Shown in pieces: positions 1 to 6,648 of a DNA stretch of 31,459 bases. Each line of letters starts with the position of its first letter. The stretch's first letter is position 1. The stretch is from a virus: the IMG/VR virus record IMGVR_UViG_3300029309_000198, positions 1 to 31,459 of that record. The stretch is one strand, 5' to 3'. The position numbers were made by a program, and so were the translations under genes. Under the pieces are notes generated by a model, which saw nothing but the letters and a program-made list of their open reading frames with translations, was not told the DNA's origin and did no database searches.

Positions 1-102
1 GTTCAGGACTTGCCCCGCGAGCCGTTCCTGCCCTCGCAACAGAACACACCTGTTTACCCCGATGACCAACCCACCAACACTAACGAGGAGATCCCCACTT
101 GA
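1..102 (+). CDS. 3' end of an unidentified protein (partial)
   Basis: An open frame runs in from the left edge and ends at TGA 100-102, leaving 33 visible residues. The peptide is polar and rich in proline, asparagine, threonine and acidic residues, which suggests a flexible tail rather than a folded domain. The next gene starts 11 bases later behind a strong ribosome binding site, so this is probably the previous gene of the same operon. Too little is present to assign a function, and only the reading frame and the spacing support it. Confidence 0.5.
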   Translation, partial: VQDLPREPFLPSQQNTPVYPDDQPTNTNEEIPT

Positions 103-113
103 GATGGGAGGAC

Positions 114-209
114 ATGATCCGGTGGTGCGCTGTGTGCCACCGCATGTTCGCCAAAGCCAAAACCTGCCCCCACTGCGGGGCCGACTACAAAAAGGACAAA
201 CAACAATGA
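114..209 (+). CDS. 31-residue zinc-ribbon peptide
   Basis: A tiny gene starts at ATG 114 directly behind GGGAGGAC (106-113), the same extended ribosome binding site used by several other genes of this arm. The product has two CxxC pairs, CAVC near residue 5 and CPHC near residue 20, and a basic lysine-rich end. This is the minimal four-cysteine zinc ribbon pattern. The stop overlaps the next start as ATGA (206-209), so the two are probably translationally coupled. It could bind nucleic acid or a protein partner; no specific function can be read. It is well below the length most gene finders accept. Confidence 0.6.
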   Translation: MIRWCAVCHRMFAKAKTCPHCGADYKKDKQQ

Positions 210-304
210 CGCCTATCTTCACCGCACTCGACTTGTTCTTCTACACAATCGCACTAGGAGCAGGTTGCTACTGGATCATGCTTTACGAAAACACAAAAAA
301 ATAA
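206..304 (+). CDS. 32-residue single-span membrane peptide
   Basis: The start overlaps the stop of the upstream zinc-ribbon gene as ATGA. After a few polar residues, roughly residues 4-26 form one hydrophobic stretch rich in Leu, Phe, Ile and aromatic residues. A short charged tail ending in lysines follows. This predicts one membrane span with a cytoplasmic lysine tail. Small membrane peptides of this kind in phages can be holin-like, superinfection-exclusion or membrane-anchoring proteins, but nothing here decides between them. It is the last gene before a probable promoter at 311-340. Confidence 0.5.
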   Translation: MTPIFTALDLFFYTIALGAGCYWIMLYENTKK

Positions 305-310
305 AAAAAC

Positions 311-340
311 TTGTTGCGCGATTTAACACCACCCTATAAG
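311..340 (+). promoter_or_regulatory. Probable sigma70-type promoter for the DUF932 gene
   Basis: TTGTTG at 311-316 and TATAAG at 335-340 are separated by 18 bases and sit 70 bases upstream of the DUF932 start. The -10 region lies inside a short inverted repeat (331-345), and its ATAAGAGGG recurs before the next transcription unit. The 105-base gap 305-409 carries nothing else I can support. Confidence 0.5.
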
Positions 341-345
341 AGGGT
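331..345 (+). repeat. Inverted repeat over the -10 region (copy A)
   Basis: ACCCT (331-335) and AGGGT (341-345) are perfect inverted repeats around the loop ATAAG. The nine bases ATAAGAGGG are identical in copy B at 1476-1484. It may be an operator overlapping the promoter or a small 5' leader hairpin. Confidence 0.45.
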
Positions 346-409
346 ATCACAAAGGCGAAGGGGGCGGCCTCAACAGTCCCCGACAACCAACAAAAGAAAG
401 GAACAGCAA

Positions 410-1420
410 ATGTTTGTATCAGAAAACACAATCGAATCGAGCCTTATCCCTGACGCAGCGCCTATCGCTCCGGCTCACACCCTCGGGTACAAGGTGCCCA
501 CCGATGTCGATAACATCGTGGACGCATTGCTATCCGCTGGCATCTCAACCGCTCCGCCGGTCAAGGTGCCGATGGCTTCGGTCATGCCTGACGGCGCGGT
601 TCGCGAGGTGCCCGGTCGCTTTAACCTTCTCGATGAGGCCACGGGGCGCATCGTTGGCGAGAACGTCAGCGACCGCTACCAACCCATAGGCTTCGGTGAG
701 CAGTTGGCTGTTCTCGGTAACATCACCGGACTCCACACGGGCGACTTCAAGCTTGACCGCGTTGTGTCGTTCGATGGCCGTACCATCTTTTTCAGTGTCG
801 CCCTGTCAAGTATGGCCTACTCGGTGAAGGGACTGGATGACTCGGTGACGCCTCACATTTGGATGTACGGTTCACATGATAGCAGCACCAGCACGGGCGC
901 GACGTGCGCGACCTCCCAAGCGCAATGCTCGAATCAGTTGGCGATGACTAAGCAAATGGCCAAGGGACTCGGACTGCCCCAGTTTAATATCCGGCACACG
1001 CGCAGCGCCCCCGCTAGGCTCAAGCTCGCGGGCGAGATGCTCATGAACTGCGAGAAGATCGTCATGACTCAGAAGGCGATCATGCAACAGCTAGCCAGTG
1101 ACCGATTCACGCCCGCCGACTTCTCCAAGTTTGTGGATGCCTTGATGCCGCTGCCTACCGAGCCGCTAGAGGGCGAGCCGACTCGCGGCTATACCTTGGC
1201 CCTCAACCGTCGCGAGAAGCTCTTTGACCTGTACGCTGGCGGTCGTCACGCCGCCGGAACCGAGGGCACCAAGTGGCGCGCGCTCAACGCGGTCACCGAG
1301 TACACGACGCACTACATGGCGACCCGTGGCGGCAACCCTGACGAAAAGCGATTCCTTAGCACGCTAAACGGCCCAGCCGCGAAGCTCAACGACCACGCGA
1401 TGCGCCTGCTCACCGCATAG
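410..1420 (+). CDS. DUF932 phage/plasmid-like protein
   Basis: The 336-residue product matches the DUF932 family (phage/plasmid-like protein) in its overall pattern. An N-terminal region leads to a VSDRYQPI segment near residues 90-97, and a C-terminal segment near residues 290-305 reads as a threonine-lysine-tryptophan followed by LNAVTEY. Both are typical of that family. Its biochemical role is not established; members occur in phages, plasmids and near mobile DNA. I chose ATG 410 because the upstream extension to 311 would run through the promoter and inverted repeat. The gene stands alone, with its own promoter upstream and a strong terminator immediately downstream, suggesting independent early expression. 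The family call rests on motif memory, not a search. Confidence 0.8.
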   Translation: MFVSENTIESSLIPDAAPIAPAHTLGYKVPTDVDNIVDALLSAGISTAPPVKVPMASVMPDGAVREVPGRFNLLDEATGRIVGENVSDRYQPIGFGEQLAVLGNITGLHTGDFKLDRVVSFDGRTIFFSVALSSMAYSVKGLDDSVTPHIWMYGSHDSSTSTGATCATSQAQCSNQLAMTKQMAKGLGLPQFNIRHTRSAPARLKLAGEMLMNCEKIVMTQKAIMQQLASDRFTPADFSKFVDALMPLPTEPLEGEPTRGYTLALNRREKLFDLYAGGRHAAGTEGTKWRALNAVTEYTTHYMATRGGNPDEKRFLSTLNGPAAKLNDHAMRLLTA

Positions 1421-1428
1421 CCATCGCC

Positions 1429-1453
1429 GCCCCCTTCGGGGGGCAACTTTTTT
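1429..1453 (+). terminator. Rho-independent terminator with UUCG tetraloop
   Basis: GCCCCC (1429-1434), loop TTCG (1435-1438) and GGGGGC (1439-1444) form a perfect 6-bp GC stem. AAC and six T residues (1448-1453) follow. The C(UUCG)G loop is an exceptionally stable tetraloop. It lies 8 bases after the DUF932 stop. Confidence 0.85.
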
Positions 1454-1454
1454 C

Positions 1455-1480
1455 TTGCACACTTCACCCCCCTCGATAAG
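1455..1480 (+). promoter_or_regulatory. Putative promoter after the terminator
   Basis: TTGCAC at 1455-1460 and GATAAG at 1475-1480 resemble -35 and -10 boxes, but the 14-base spacer is short. TTTCTT at 1451 would give 18 bases. The main support is position, directly after a strong terminator and before an operon, together with the ATAAGAGGG shared with the promoter at 311-340. Confidence 0.4.
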
Positions 1481-1484
1481 AGGG
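1470..1484 (+). repeat. Inverted repeat over the -10 region (copy B)
   Basis: CCCTC (1470-1474) and GAGGG (1480-1484) pair perfectly around GATAA. The arrangement and the ATAAGAGGG core match copy A at 331-345, which makes a shared regulatory site plausible. Confidence 0.45.
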
Positions 1485-1507
1485 ATGCACAACCAAAAGA
1501 GGACATC

Positions 1508-1891
1508 ATGGGAAAACTAGACGACCACCACATTGAAGATCTGCAACTTGCTGCACGCAAAGAGTACACGACGCACAACGAAGACCCGTCTTTGTTCCGC
1601 AAAACAGAGGGCACCCACCGCGTGGGCGAGGTGACCGTAGACTTCGAGGACCTTGTCAAGACGTTTGGCATGCCTCGCCGCATCGACAACACGTTCGACG
1701 GCACCTATTACCAGTGGGACATCGAGTTCGGAGACGGCTCCATCGCGACCGTCTACGACTACAACATGAAAGTGCCCTGCTACGACGACATGGAGTGGCA
1801 CATCGGCGGCAAGTCCCATGACGTCGCCCTCTTGGTGGTCTTGGCGATCATCCGGGGCGCGTTTCCAACATTAAAACAACTGAACGGTTAA
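1508..1891 (+). CDS. Hypothetical protein, 127 residues
   Basis: ATG 1508 follows AGAGGACATC, a good ribosome binding site at proper spacing. The product is soluble and mixed alpha/beta. A charged N-terminus of about 40 residues precedes a core where glycine-aspartate-glycine and YDYN suggest a beta hairpin, followed by W-H-I-GG and a hydrophobic helix near the C-terminus. The YDYN...WHIGG arrangement resembles small conserved phage proteins of unknown role, but I cannot name the family. It is the first gene of the operon that continues into the HTH, zinc-ribbon and helicase genes, and it follows the putative promoter at 1455-1480. Confidence 0.75.
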   Translation: MGKLDDHHIEDLQLAARKEYTTHNEDPSLFRKTEGTHRVGEVTVDFEDLVKTFGMPRRIDNTFDGTYYQWDIEFGDGSIATVYDYNMKVPCYDDMEWHIGGKSHDVALLVVLAIIRGAFPTLKQLNG

Positions 1892-1908
1892 CTTGAGAGG
1901 AGGATAGA

Positions 1909-2373
1909 ATGGATAGAGTAGTAATCCAGTTTGTACTTGACACATCAGCAGAGGACGAGGCTATTGATGCCGCGTGTCGGACGCTCGGCCCGGAGATTGC
2001 GCGCTGCGTCGGGGAGGTCACAGGTCGCACGACCAAGTTTGTAGACACGCCGTGTGCGATCATCGTTGCCGACCTTGGCAAAGTCGCGCCAAAGCAGGAG
2101 CAGATGAGGATCAAGCTCCCACTGCCGAAGCCGAAGCCATTGCCTCGGGTCGATCTGTCGCCGAAGGACGAGGGCGACCACACGCTGTTGACGTACAAGC
2201 AGTTGAACAAGGTCACCGGCATCAACCTTCACACCTTGTACACCCTTGTGCAGCGCAACAAGATTCCGCACATCCGCCTTGGGCCAAGGACCGTCCGCTT
2301 TGATCTCGCCAAGATTGAGAAGTGGATCAGCAAGTCGGGCCGCAAAGCCCTTCCCTACACGGCGCGCGCCTAG
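1909..2373 (+). CDS. Helix-turn-helix DNA-binding protein (excisionase-like HTH)
   Basis: The start at 1909 is preceded by AGAGGAGG (1896-1903). Of 154 residues, about 92-143 form a helix-turn-helix of the excisionase/HTH_17 type. LTYKQLNKVTG is followed by a second helix (HTLYTLVQ), then KIPHIRLG and a wing and helix ending FDLAKIEKWI, the usual layout of MerR-like and Xis-like small DNA binders. The N-terminal 60 residues look like a separate alpha/beta domain I do not recognise. A proline/lysine linker lies at 68-80. The likely role is a transcription regulator or DNA-architecture protein of the early region. No integrase is in the window, so an excision role is unsupported. Its stop shares a base with the next start. 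Confidence 0.75.
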   Translation: MDRVVIQFVLDTSAEDEAIDAACRTLGPEIARCVGEVTGRTTKFVDTPCAIIVADLGKVAPKQEQMRIKLPLPKPKPLPRVDLSPKDEGDHTLLTYKQLNKVTGINLHTLYTLVQRNKIPHIRLGPRTVRFDLAKIEKWISKSGRKALPYTARA

Positions 2374-2570
2374 TGCCGCTGTACGACTACCGTTGCGATG
2401 GGTGCGGCCATCGGTTCGAGAAGCTAGCCCCGGCAAGCTCAAAGGAATCGCCGCCGTGCCCATCCTGCGGAAACAACAAAACAAACCGCTTAATAAGCTC
2501 CGGCCACTTTATCCTCAAAGGTGGTGGCTGGTATTCAGACGGCTACTCCAAGCCAAAGGAAGAATCATGA
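2373..2570 (+). CDS. FmdB-family zinc-ribbon protein
   Basis: I place the start at GTG 2373, overlapping the TAG stop of the HTH gene by one base. From there the protein opens as M-P-L-Y-D-Y-R-C, the hallmark opening of FmdB-type putative regulators. Residues C8-DG-C11 and a CPSC pair near residue 29 form the zinc ribbon. A glycine-rich GGGWYSDGY segment near the C-terminus also matches the family. FmdB proteins are small putative regulatory proteins of uncertain mechanism. The 65-residue length is near the short end for the family. The stop overlaps the next start as ATGA (2567-2570). Confidence 0.75.
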   Translation: MPLYDYRCDGCGHRFEKLAPASSKESPPCPSCGNNKTNRLISSGHFILKGGGWYSDGYSKPKEES

Positions 2571-2806
2571 AGTGCCCAGTATGTGGATCAGACAACAACA
2601 AGGTGGTGGATTCCGTTCGCACCTATACGCGGAAGCCGGGGAAGAAAGAGTATATCTTGAACCGGCTGGTCCGTGCGCTCCGACTGAAAGATCGCGGAGA
2701 GCTATCGAGGCAGGGCGGCGTCGGTCGGCGTCGGCGCTGCCAACATTGTGGATGCTTCTTTATCAGTCACGAAACCCTAGCTCAAATCATGAGGACAAAA
2801 CAATGA
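2567..2806 (+). CDS. NrdR-like zinc-ribbon protein lacking the ATP-cone
   Basis: The 79-residue protein begins MKCPVCGS, continues to VVDS, and later has RRRRCQHCG and an FFISHE segment. These elements occur in the same order in the N-terminal zinc ribbon of NrdR, the bacterial repressor of ribonucleotide reductase genes. Two features differ: about 35 basic, arginine/lysine-rich residues separate VVDS from RRRRC, where NrdR has about ten, and the ATP-cone that senses nucleotides is absent. It could bind DNA without nucleotide control or act as a decoy of host NrdR; both are inference. It overlaps both neighbours by ATGA junctions, so it belongs to the same translationally coupled operon. Confidence 0.65.
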   Translation: MKCPVCGSDNNKVVDSVRTYTRKPGKKEYILNRLVRALRLKDRGELSRQGGVGRRRRCQHCGCFFISHETLAQIMRTKQ

Positions 2807-3042
2807 TGGCCGAGGGGTACGGCTGGGTGTCGCTCGATGAGATACAAGGTCTTATGGCCTCGATGTCTCTTGAGCTTGAAGAAACCCCTGACAAAACGGA
2901 CGAGGTTTTGTACGCCATCATGGGCGACATGTTCAACCTCGACATGCTTGTTGAGGGCGACATGCTCACCATCACGGGGCACAAGTACGACATCTGGTCG
3001 TGGCTCACCTTCTCCATGTGGTATTCGGTTGACGCGTCATGA
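2803..3042 (+). CDS. Hypothetical acidic protein, 79 residues
   Basis: The start at 2803 overlaps the previous stop as ATGA and lies behind GAGGACA (2791-2797), which also supports a second in-frame ATG at 2806. The product is acidic and methionine-rich, with an amphipathic helix near residues 10-25, an acidic middle and a tryptophan-rich C-terminal part. The hydrophobic content is scattered, so no membrane span is predicted. No family is recognised. It overlaps the helicase start by four bases (3039-3042), which suggests coordinated synthesis with the helicase. Confidence 0.65.
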   Translation: MMAEGYGWVSLDEIQGLMASMSLELEETPDKTDEVLYAIMGDMFNLDMLVEGDMLTITGHKYDIWSWLTFSMWYSVDAS

Positions 3043-4475
3043 AGCTCCACGACTGGGTGCTCGACGGGTTCCTTACCGAGTACCAGAACGAAGGGTGGGA
3101 CTTCATGTTCCAGAAGGACGCAATCTTGTGGTGGGCCTGCGGTTCCGGTAAGACGCTAGCTGCATTGTTATGGGCCTCGTCACAATGTGAGTCAGGCAAG
3201 ACGCTGGTCATTACACGCGCCCCTGCTCGACGCCAGTGGCAGCGCGAGGTGTCGCACTACACCGATGGCCGCGCTGTCGTCGGTGAAGGCAGAACTCCTA
3301 TGCCGATGGAGGAGATGCGGGACGCTGACATCTTGATCCTTTCATGGGAGACGATGCCCTACTGGATAGACGCCATCCGCGAGTGGCGCAGACTAGAAGG
3401 CAAGCTCTTTGTAATCTGGGACGAGCTTCATAAGGGCAAGTCTTGGAAGCGAAAGAAGAAGTACCTCGCACGAAACGGCGCGGTCAAGTACCAGTCGGCA
3501 GAGAATCGAGCAGCCGCAGCCGCTGAGATCTCGGGCATGGCATACCGGCGTCTCGGCCTGACCGCCACACTCATCCGCGATAGAGTCGCAGACCTATGGG
3601 CACAGGCGGATTTGGTATCGCCGAAGTTCTTTGGTTCTAACTGGGATTTCGTGCATCGCTACTGCGACGCGAAGCCCGGAGCTTTCGGAGGTCTGGATGT
3701 CTCGGGCAGGTCCAACGAGGCGGAGCTAAAAGAGAAACTAGCAAGAATAGTCCACGTCGTTTCTCGTGAGGAGATGGCGCGGAACCTGCCGCCCAAGCGG
3801 AGACAGCTAGTGTATCTGTCTAAGAGTGACCAGATGAGACCCGCAGGGTTTGCGGCAGACATGAAGCGTGCAGCCAAGAACGGAGCGCAAGCCCTGTTTG
3901 AGATGAAGCTGCTGGAAGCCGCGAGTCGGAAGCGAAACTGGATTGCGGAGACGGCTGCCGATGCCCTCGACGCAGGACAAAAGGTTTGCGTTCTAACTGG
4001 ACGCAGGAAGGACTGTGAGGCCCTCGCGAAGCTCATCACGAAGAAGGCCAAGGCCAACCCAGTCTGGACCGGACACGGCGGCGACAGCACCCAATACAGG
4101 GATTCTATTGTAAAAGAGTACGCCGACCACGATGGTGCGGGAGCTTTCGTTGGAACCACCGATGCATTCGGCGAAGCTATTGATGGATTGCAGAACACAG
4201 ACCTAGTGATATTCGGCCTTCTACCTTGGACACCGGGCCAAGTGACGCAAGCTGAAGGGCGATTCAGTCGTCACGGGTCGAAGCGTTCGGTACTAATAAT
4301 GTACACAGTAGCGCAGGGCACGGTAGACGAGCACGTTGCTGACATCCTTTTGACAAAGCTCCAAGCTGTCGAGGCTGTACTAGATGATAAGGAGTCTGGG
4401 GAGGTGGCGAGCACGCTCGCTGGCGACCAAGATGAGGACGCGATCATAGCTTCAATCTTGAGCTTGTGTTCTTGA
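3039..4475 (+). CDS. SNF2-like superfamily 2 helicase
   Basis: The 478-residue protein has the superfamily 2 motifs in order. Walker A is CGSGKT at 34-39, with K38 the nucleotide-binding lysine. VIWDELH near 125-131 is motif II, written DELH instead of the usual DEAH. LTATLIRD near 174-181 is motif III, and QAEGRFSRHG at 404-413 is motif VI with R408 and R411. The compact two-lobe layout, with no accessory domain, fits phage SNF2-type ATPases thought to unwind or remodel DNA during replication or recombination. It starts at an ATGA overlap with the previous gene. Its stop codon lies inside the first unit of the 11-bp repeat array at 4472-4515. Confidence 0.9.
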   Translation: MKLHDWVLDGFLTEYQNEGWDFMFQKDAILWWACGSGKTLAALLWASSQCESGKTLVITRAPARRQWQREVSHYTDGRAVVGEGRTPMPMEEMRDADILILSWETMPYWIDAIREWRRLEGKLFVIWDELHKGKSWKRKKKYLARNGAVKYQSAENRAAAAAEISGMAYRRLGLTATLIRDRVADLWAQADLVSPKFFGSNWDFVHRYCDAKPGAFGGLDVSGRSNEAELKEKLARIVHVVSREEMARNLPPKRRQLVYLSKSDQMRPAGFAADMKRAAKNGAQALFEMKLLEAASRKRNWIAETAADALDAGQKVCVLTGRRKDCEALAKLITKKAKANPVWTGHGGDSTQYRDSIVKEYADHDGAGAFVGTTDAFGEAIDGLQNTDLVIFGLLPWTPGQVTQAEGRFSRHGSKRSVLIMYTVAQGTVDEHVADILLTKLQAVEAVLDDKESGEVASTLAGDQDEDAIIASILSLCS

Positions 4476-4515
4476 CATGTTCTTGACATCATATTGACAT
4501 CATCTTGACACAACA
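4472..4515 (+). repeat. Four 11-bp tandem direct repeats (TTGACAnnnnn)
   Basis: TTGACA occurs at 4472, 4483, 4494 and 4505, exactly 11 bases apart. The second and third units are identical over 10 of 11 bases (TTGACATCAT). The first unit contains the helicase stop codon. One helical turn per unit would put bound proteins on the same face of the DNA, so an operator or iteron array is plausible. Confidence 0.8.
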
Positions 4516-4536
4516 TCTGGGGGATTGGGTTATACT
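4505..4536 (+). promoter_or_regulatory. Putative promoter at the end of the repeat array
   Basis: The last repeat is a consensus -35 (TTGACA 4505-4510), and TATACT at 4531-4536 is a good -10 box. The 20-base spacer is longer than ideal, so an activator bound to the array might be needed. The next start codon is at 4571. Confidence 0.45.
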
Positions 4537-4570
4537 GACTGCGTCAGCAACGACAACCACGGAGGACAAT

Positions 4571-4900
4571 ATGGGATACGACGCACACATAAACGCCTAC
4601 GCTGCCGTCATCATCAACGTGGTAATGGAGGCGATGGGAGATGCGGAAGGCGACTATGACGGTGGCGGCGTTACCGTTGTGGATGCGACCGCAAAAATCG
4701 CTGACCTTTATCACGACGGCGTGTACTTCCTCGCGGAGGAGCTAGCGTATGAGGTAGAGCACGAACAGTATCGGCACTGGCACAGGCAACCTCGGAGTGC
4801 TTGGCCGCTGTCTCCTTACGTCACCTATATGCCGATCCCTGATTTCTATGTTCGCACATCAGACCTTCAACTCATGTCTTACGTCTTGGATGCGACATGA
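4571..4900 (+). CDS. Hypothetical acidic protein, 109 residues
   Basis: I chose ATG 4571 because GGAGGACA (4561-4568) lies at ideal distance and the longer frame would start inside the repeat array. The protein is acidic, with an alanine/valine-rich helix near residues 10-25, a glycine-rich turn (GGGV) near 32, and histidine and tyrosine residues in the middle. No cysteine motif or membrane span is visible and I recognise no family. It is the first gene after the 11-bp repeats and putative promoter, and its stop overlaps the nuclease start as ATGA (4897-4900), so it probably leads the nuclease-Sak4-SSB unit. Confidence 0.7.
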   Translation: MGYDAHINAYAAVIINVVMEAMGDAEGDYDGGGVTVVDATAKIADLYHDGVYFLAEELAYEVEHEQYRHWHRQPRSAWPLSPYVTYMPIPDFYVRTSDLQLMSYVLDAT

Positions 4901-5718
4901 AGTATATCGACGCAGGCCCATCGCCCGCTGGCTGGAGCAGGCTCTCGAACGTGCTGAAGTGCCCGCGCTATTACGCGCTGAACAGAGAGCACGACCGCAC
5001 GGCTTCGGACGCGCTGGTGCGTGGCTCGCTGATGCACATCGCGCTCGCCCATCACTATGCAGCCATCGGCGCAGAGCAGCACGGCGCCCGAGTCGATTAC
5101 CTCAGCCCCGAGGCTGCGGTCGAGAGGTGTGTCGCCGAGGCGAACTGTGAGCTTCACGACAAGTGGAAGGACAATGTGATTGGCGTGTACCACCAGTACG
5201 CGATGATGTACCCAACCCCAAGCTGGCGCATCCAAGCGGTCGAAGAGATTGTCTCGACCAAGGTCCGCGATGACGTGCGAGATGTCTCGTATGATTACAC
5301 GGCCCGCATCGACCTCATTGTAGCTCACCACGGCAAGCACTACTTCGTGGACCACAAGACGAGCTTCATGATTCTACGCAAGACGTACAACAAGTACACC
5401 TTGTCGGGTCAGTTTCTCGGACAGCAGATGATGGGGCGCGAGATGTTCGGTGACGACTTCGGGGGCGTCATCCTGAACCTCATCGGATGGGATGATAAGA
5501 AGCCTGTTTCTTCGTTTAAAAGGAAAGTTCTGCCTTATGCAGAAAAGTCTGTTGCGCTCTTTCCTGATACAGTTATAATGGGTGAGAGGATGATAGCCGA
5601 CTTCAGCGGGAGGGATGCCTTCCACTGGCCCGGTGCTCATCGGGAGACAGCGTGCCAAACAACCTATGGCCCCTGTAGTTTTTTTGAGACCTGTAAAAGA
5701 GGAGGACACTATGAGTAA
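4897..5718 (+). CDS. PD-(D/E)XK nuclease with apparent Fe-S cluster (RecB/Cas4-like)
   Basis: The 273-residue protein has the RecB-family nuclease pattern: RGSLMH near 42-47 (motif I with H47), a glutamate pair at 116-117, D139 in ARIDLIV, D152-H-K154 (the D/E-x-K triad) and a following Gln-rich helix. Cysteines C22, C253, C260 and C266, one near the N-terminus and three near the C-terminus, match the 4Fe-4S arrangement of Cas4 and AddB-type nucleases. The family degrades or trims DNA ends. Next to a Sak4-like ATPase and an SSB-like protein, it likely works as the exonuclease of a phage recombination module. CRISPR adaptation is unlikely, since no array or cas1/cas2 is present. It overlaps the next gene by 8 bases. 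Confidence 0.85.
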   Translation: MKYIDAGPSPAGWSRLSNVLKCPRYYALNREHDRTASDALVRGSLMHIALAHHYAAIGAEQHGARVDYLSPEAAVERCVAEANCELHDKWKDNVIGVYHQYAMMYPTPSWRIQAVEEIVSTKVRDDVRDVSYDYTARIDLIVAHHGKHYFVDHKTSFMILRKTYNKYTLSGQFLGQQMMGREMFGDDFGGVILNLIGWDDKKPVSSFKRKVLPYAEKSVALFPDTVIMGERMIADFSGRDAFHWPGAHRETACQTTYGPCSFFETCKRGGHYE

Positions 5719-6631
5719 GCTACCGTTTGTATTCGGCATCGTGTATGCCGCGCCCAAGAAGGGCAAGACGCTCAACCTGATCAAAGCTGACCCCAGCGCG
5801 TTGATCATCACGCCGGTCGGAGGAACATCCTGCGCCGAGTACCTTGGGGTGACGCCCGAGACTTGGCTGGTCAAGCCCGACACTCGCGTGGACAAGATCA
5901 TCGAGGTCATCAACCGGGCGTCCAAGTCCAAGAAGTTCCGCACGATTATCGTGGATGACTTCAGCCTTATCGCTGATTCAGAGCTTCACCACATCCAGAC
6001 CAACCCGCGCAACGCTGGGTTCAAGGCCTTCGATGTTTTGAACAAGACCATGTACAAGCTGAGGGATGCGGCACGAAACGCCGAATGCCATGTATTTCTG
6101 GTTATGCACGAGACGCCTCCTCGCGAGGTGACCCGTGACAACAAGACCGTGTTCATCCCCGGGCACCCGTCCATCACAGGATGGAAGCTCCCCGAGAAGA
6201 TTCCGGCTATGGCTGACTTCGTGGTCCGCGTCAAGTACGACGCCAAGGCCGTCAGCAACTGGCCATATGTCTACCAAGCCGCGCCGACACCTGATTACAT
6301 TACAGGTAGCCGCTTGGCTATGATGCCTGCTTACTCCCCAACTAACATCAGGGAGATCATGCTTGCCACGGGTTACGACCTGCCTCGACCCAAGGGCATG
6401 GAGTGGATGGACGATGTGGCGGAGGCTGTTTGTCAAGAGCTTGTAAAGGCGGAGGCCAAAGACAAGCGATCAGTTAAGAAGTGGTTGTCCAGCGATGGCC
6501 CTGCTTTGGCGGAGACATACAAGGACAAAGACCCAAGACACGTCCGCTGGGCAATCAGCGACGGTATCGATCGGGCGGTACTTCGCCGCCACAAAACCAA
6601 CCTGTTGACCGATTTTATCGCCAACTTTTAA
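5711..6631 (+). CDS. Sak4-like RecA-fold ATPase (single-strand annealing/recombination)
   Basis: ATG 5711 follows AGAGGAGGACACT, the extended binding site seen in several genes here. The 306-residue protein opens with a beta strand and Walker A (APKKGKT near 14-20). Walker B is IIVDD at 79-83, and VFLVMHET near 135 is a likely sensor strand. This is the layout of phage RecA-like nucleotide-binding proteins of the Sak4 type, which bind single-stranded DNA and promote annealing with an SSB partner. The SSB-like gene directly downstream strengthens the call. The C-terminal 70 residues are lysine-rich and less familiar. Walker A is unusual in having two lysines before GKT. Confidence 0.8.
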   Translation: MSKLPFVFGIVYAAPKKGKTLNLIKADPSALIITPVGGTSCAEYLGVTPETWLVKPDTRVDKIIEVINRASKSKKFRTIIVDDFSLIADSELHHIQTNPRNAGFKAFDVLNKTMYKLRDAARNAECHVFLVMHETPPREVTRDNKTVFIPGHPSITGWKLPEKIPAMADFVVRVKYDAKAVSNWPYVYQAAPTPDYITGSRLAMMPAYSPTNIREIMLATGYDLPRPKGMEWMDDVAEAVCQELVKAEAKDKRSVKKWLSSDGPALAETYKDKDPRHVRWAISDGIDRAVLRRHKTNLLTDFIANF

Positions 6632-6648
6632 TAGAGAGGGAGAGTAAC

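Noticed and set aside
545-1087. Open frames on the minus strand inside the DUF932 gene.
   Set aside because: They are shadows of a well-supported coding frame and have no binding site or recognisable product.
1909-2373. The HTH protein as a prophage excisionase.
   Set aside because: The fold is similar, but no integrase or attachment site is visible and similar HTH domains serve many regulators.
4472-4515. The 11-bp repeats read as a tiny CRISPR array.
   Set aside because: The unit is far too short, there are no unique spacers of normal length, and there are no cas genes; the nearby Fe-S nuclease is better explained as a recombination nuclease.
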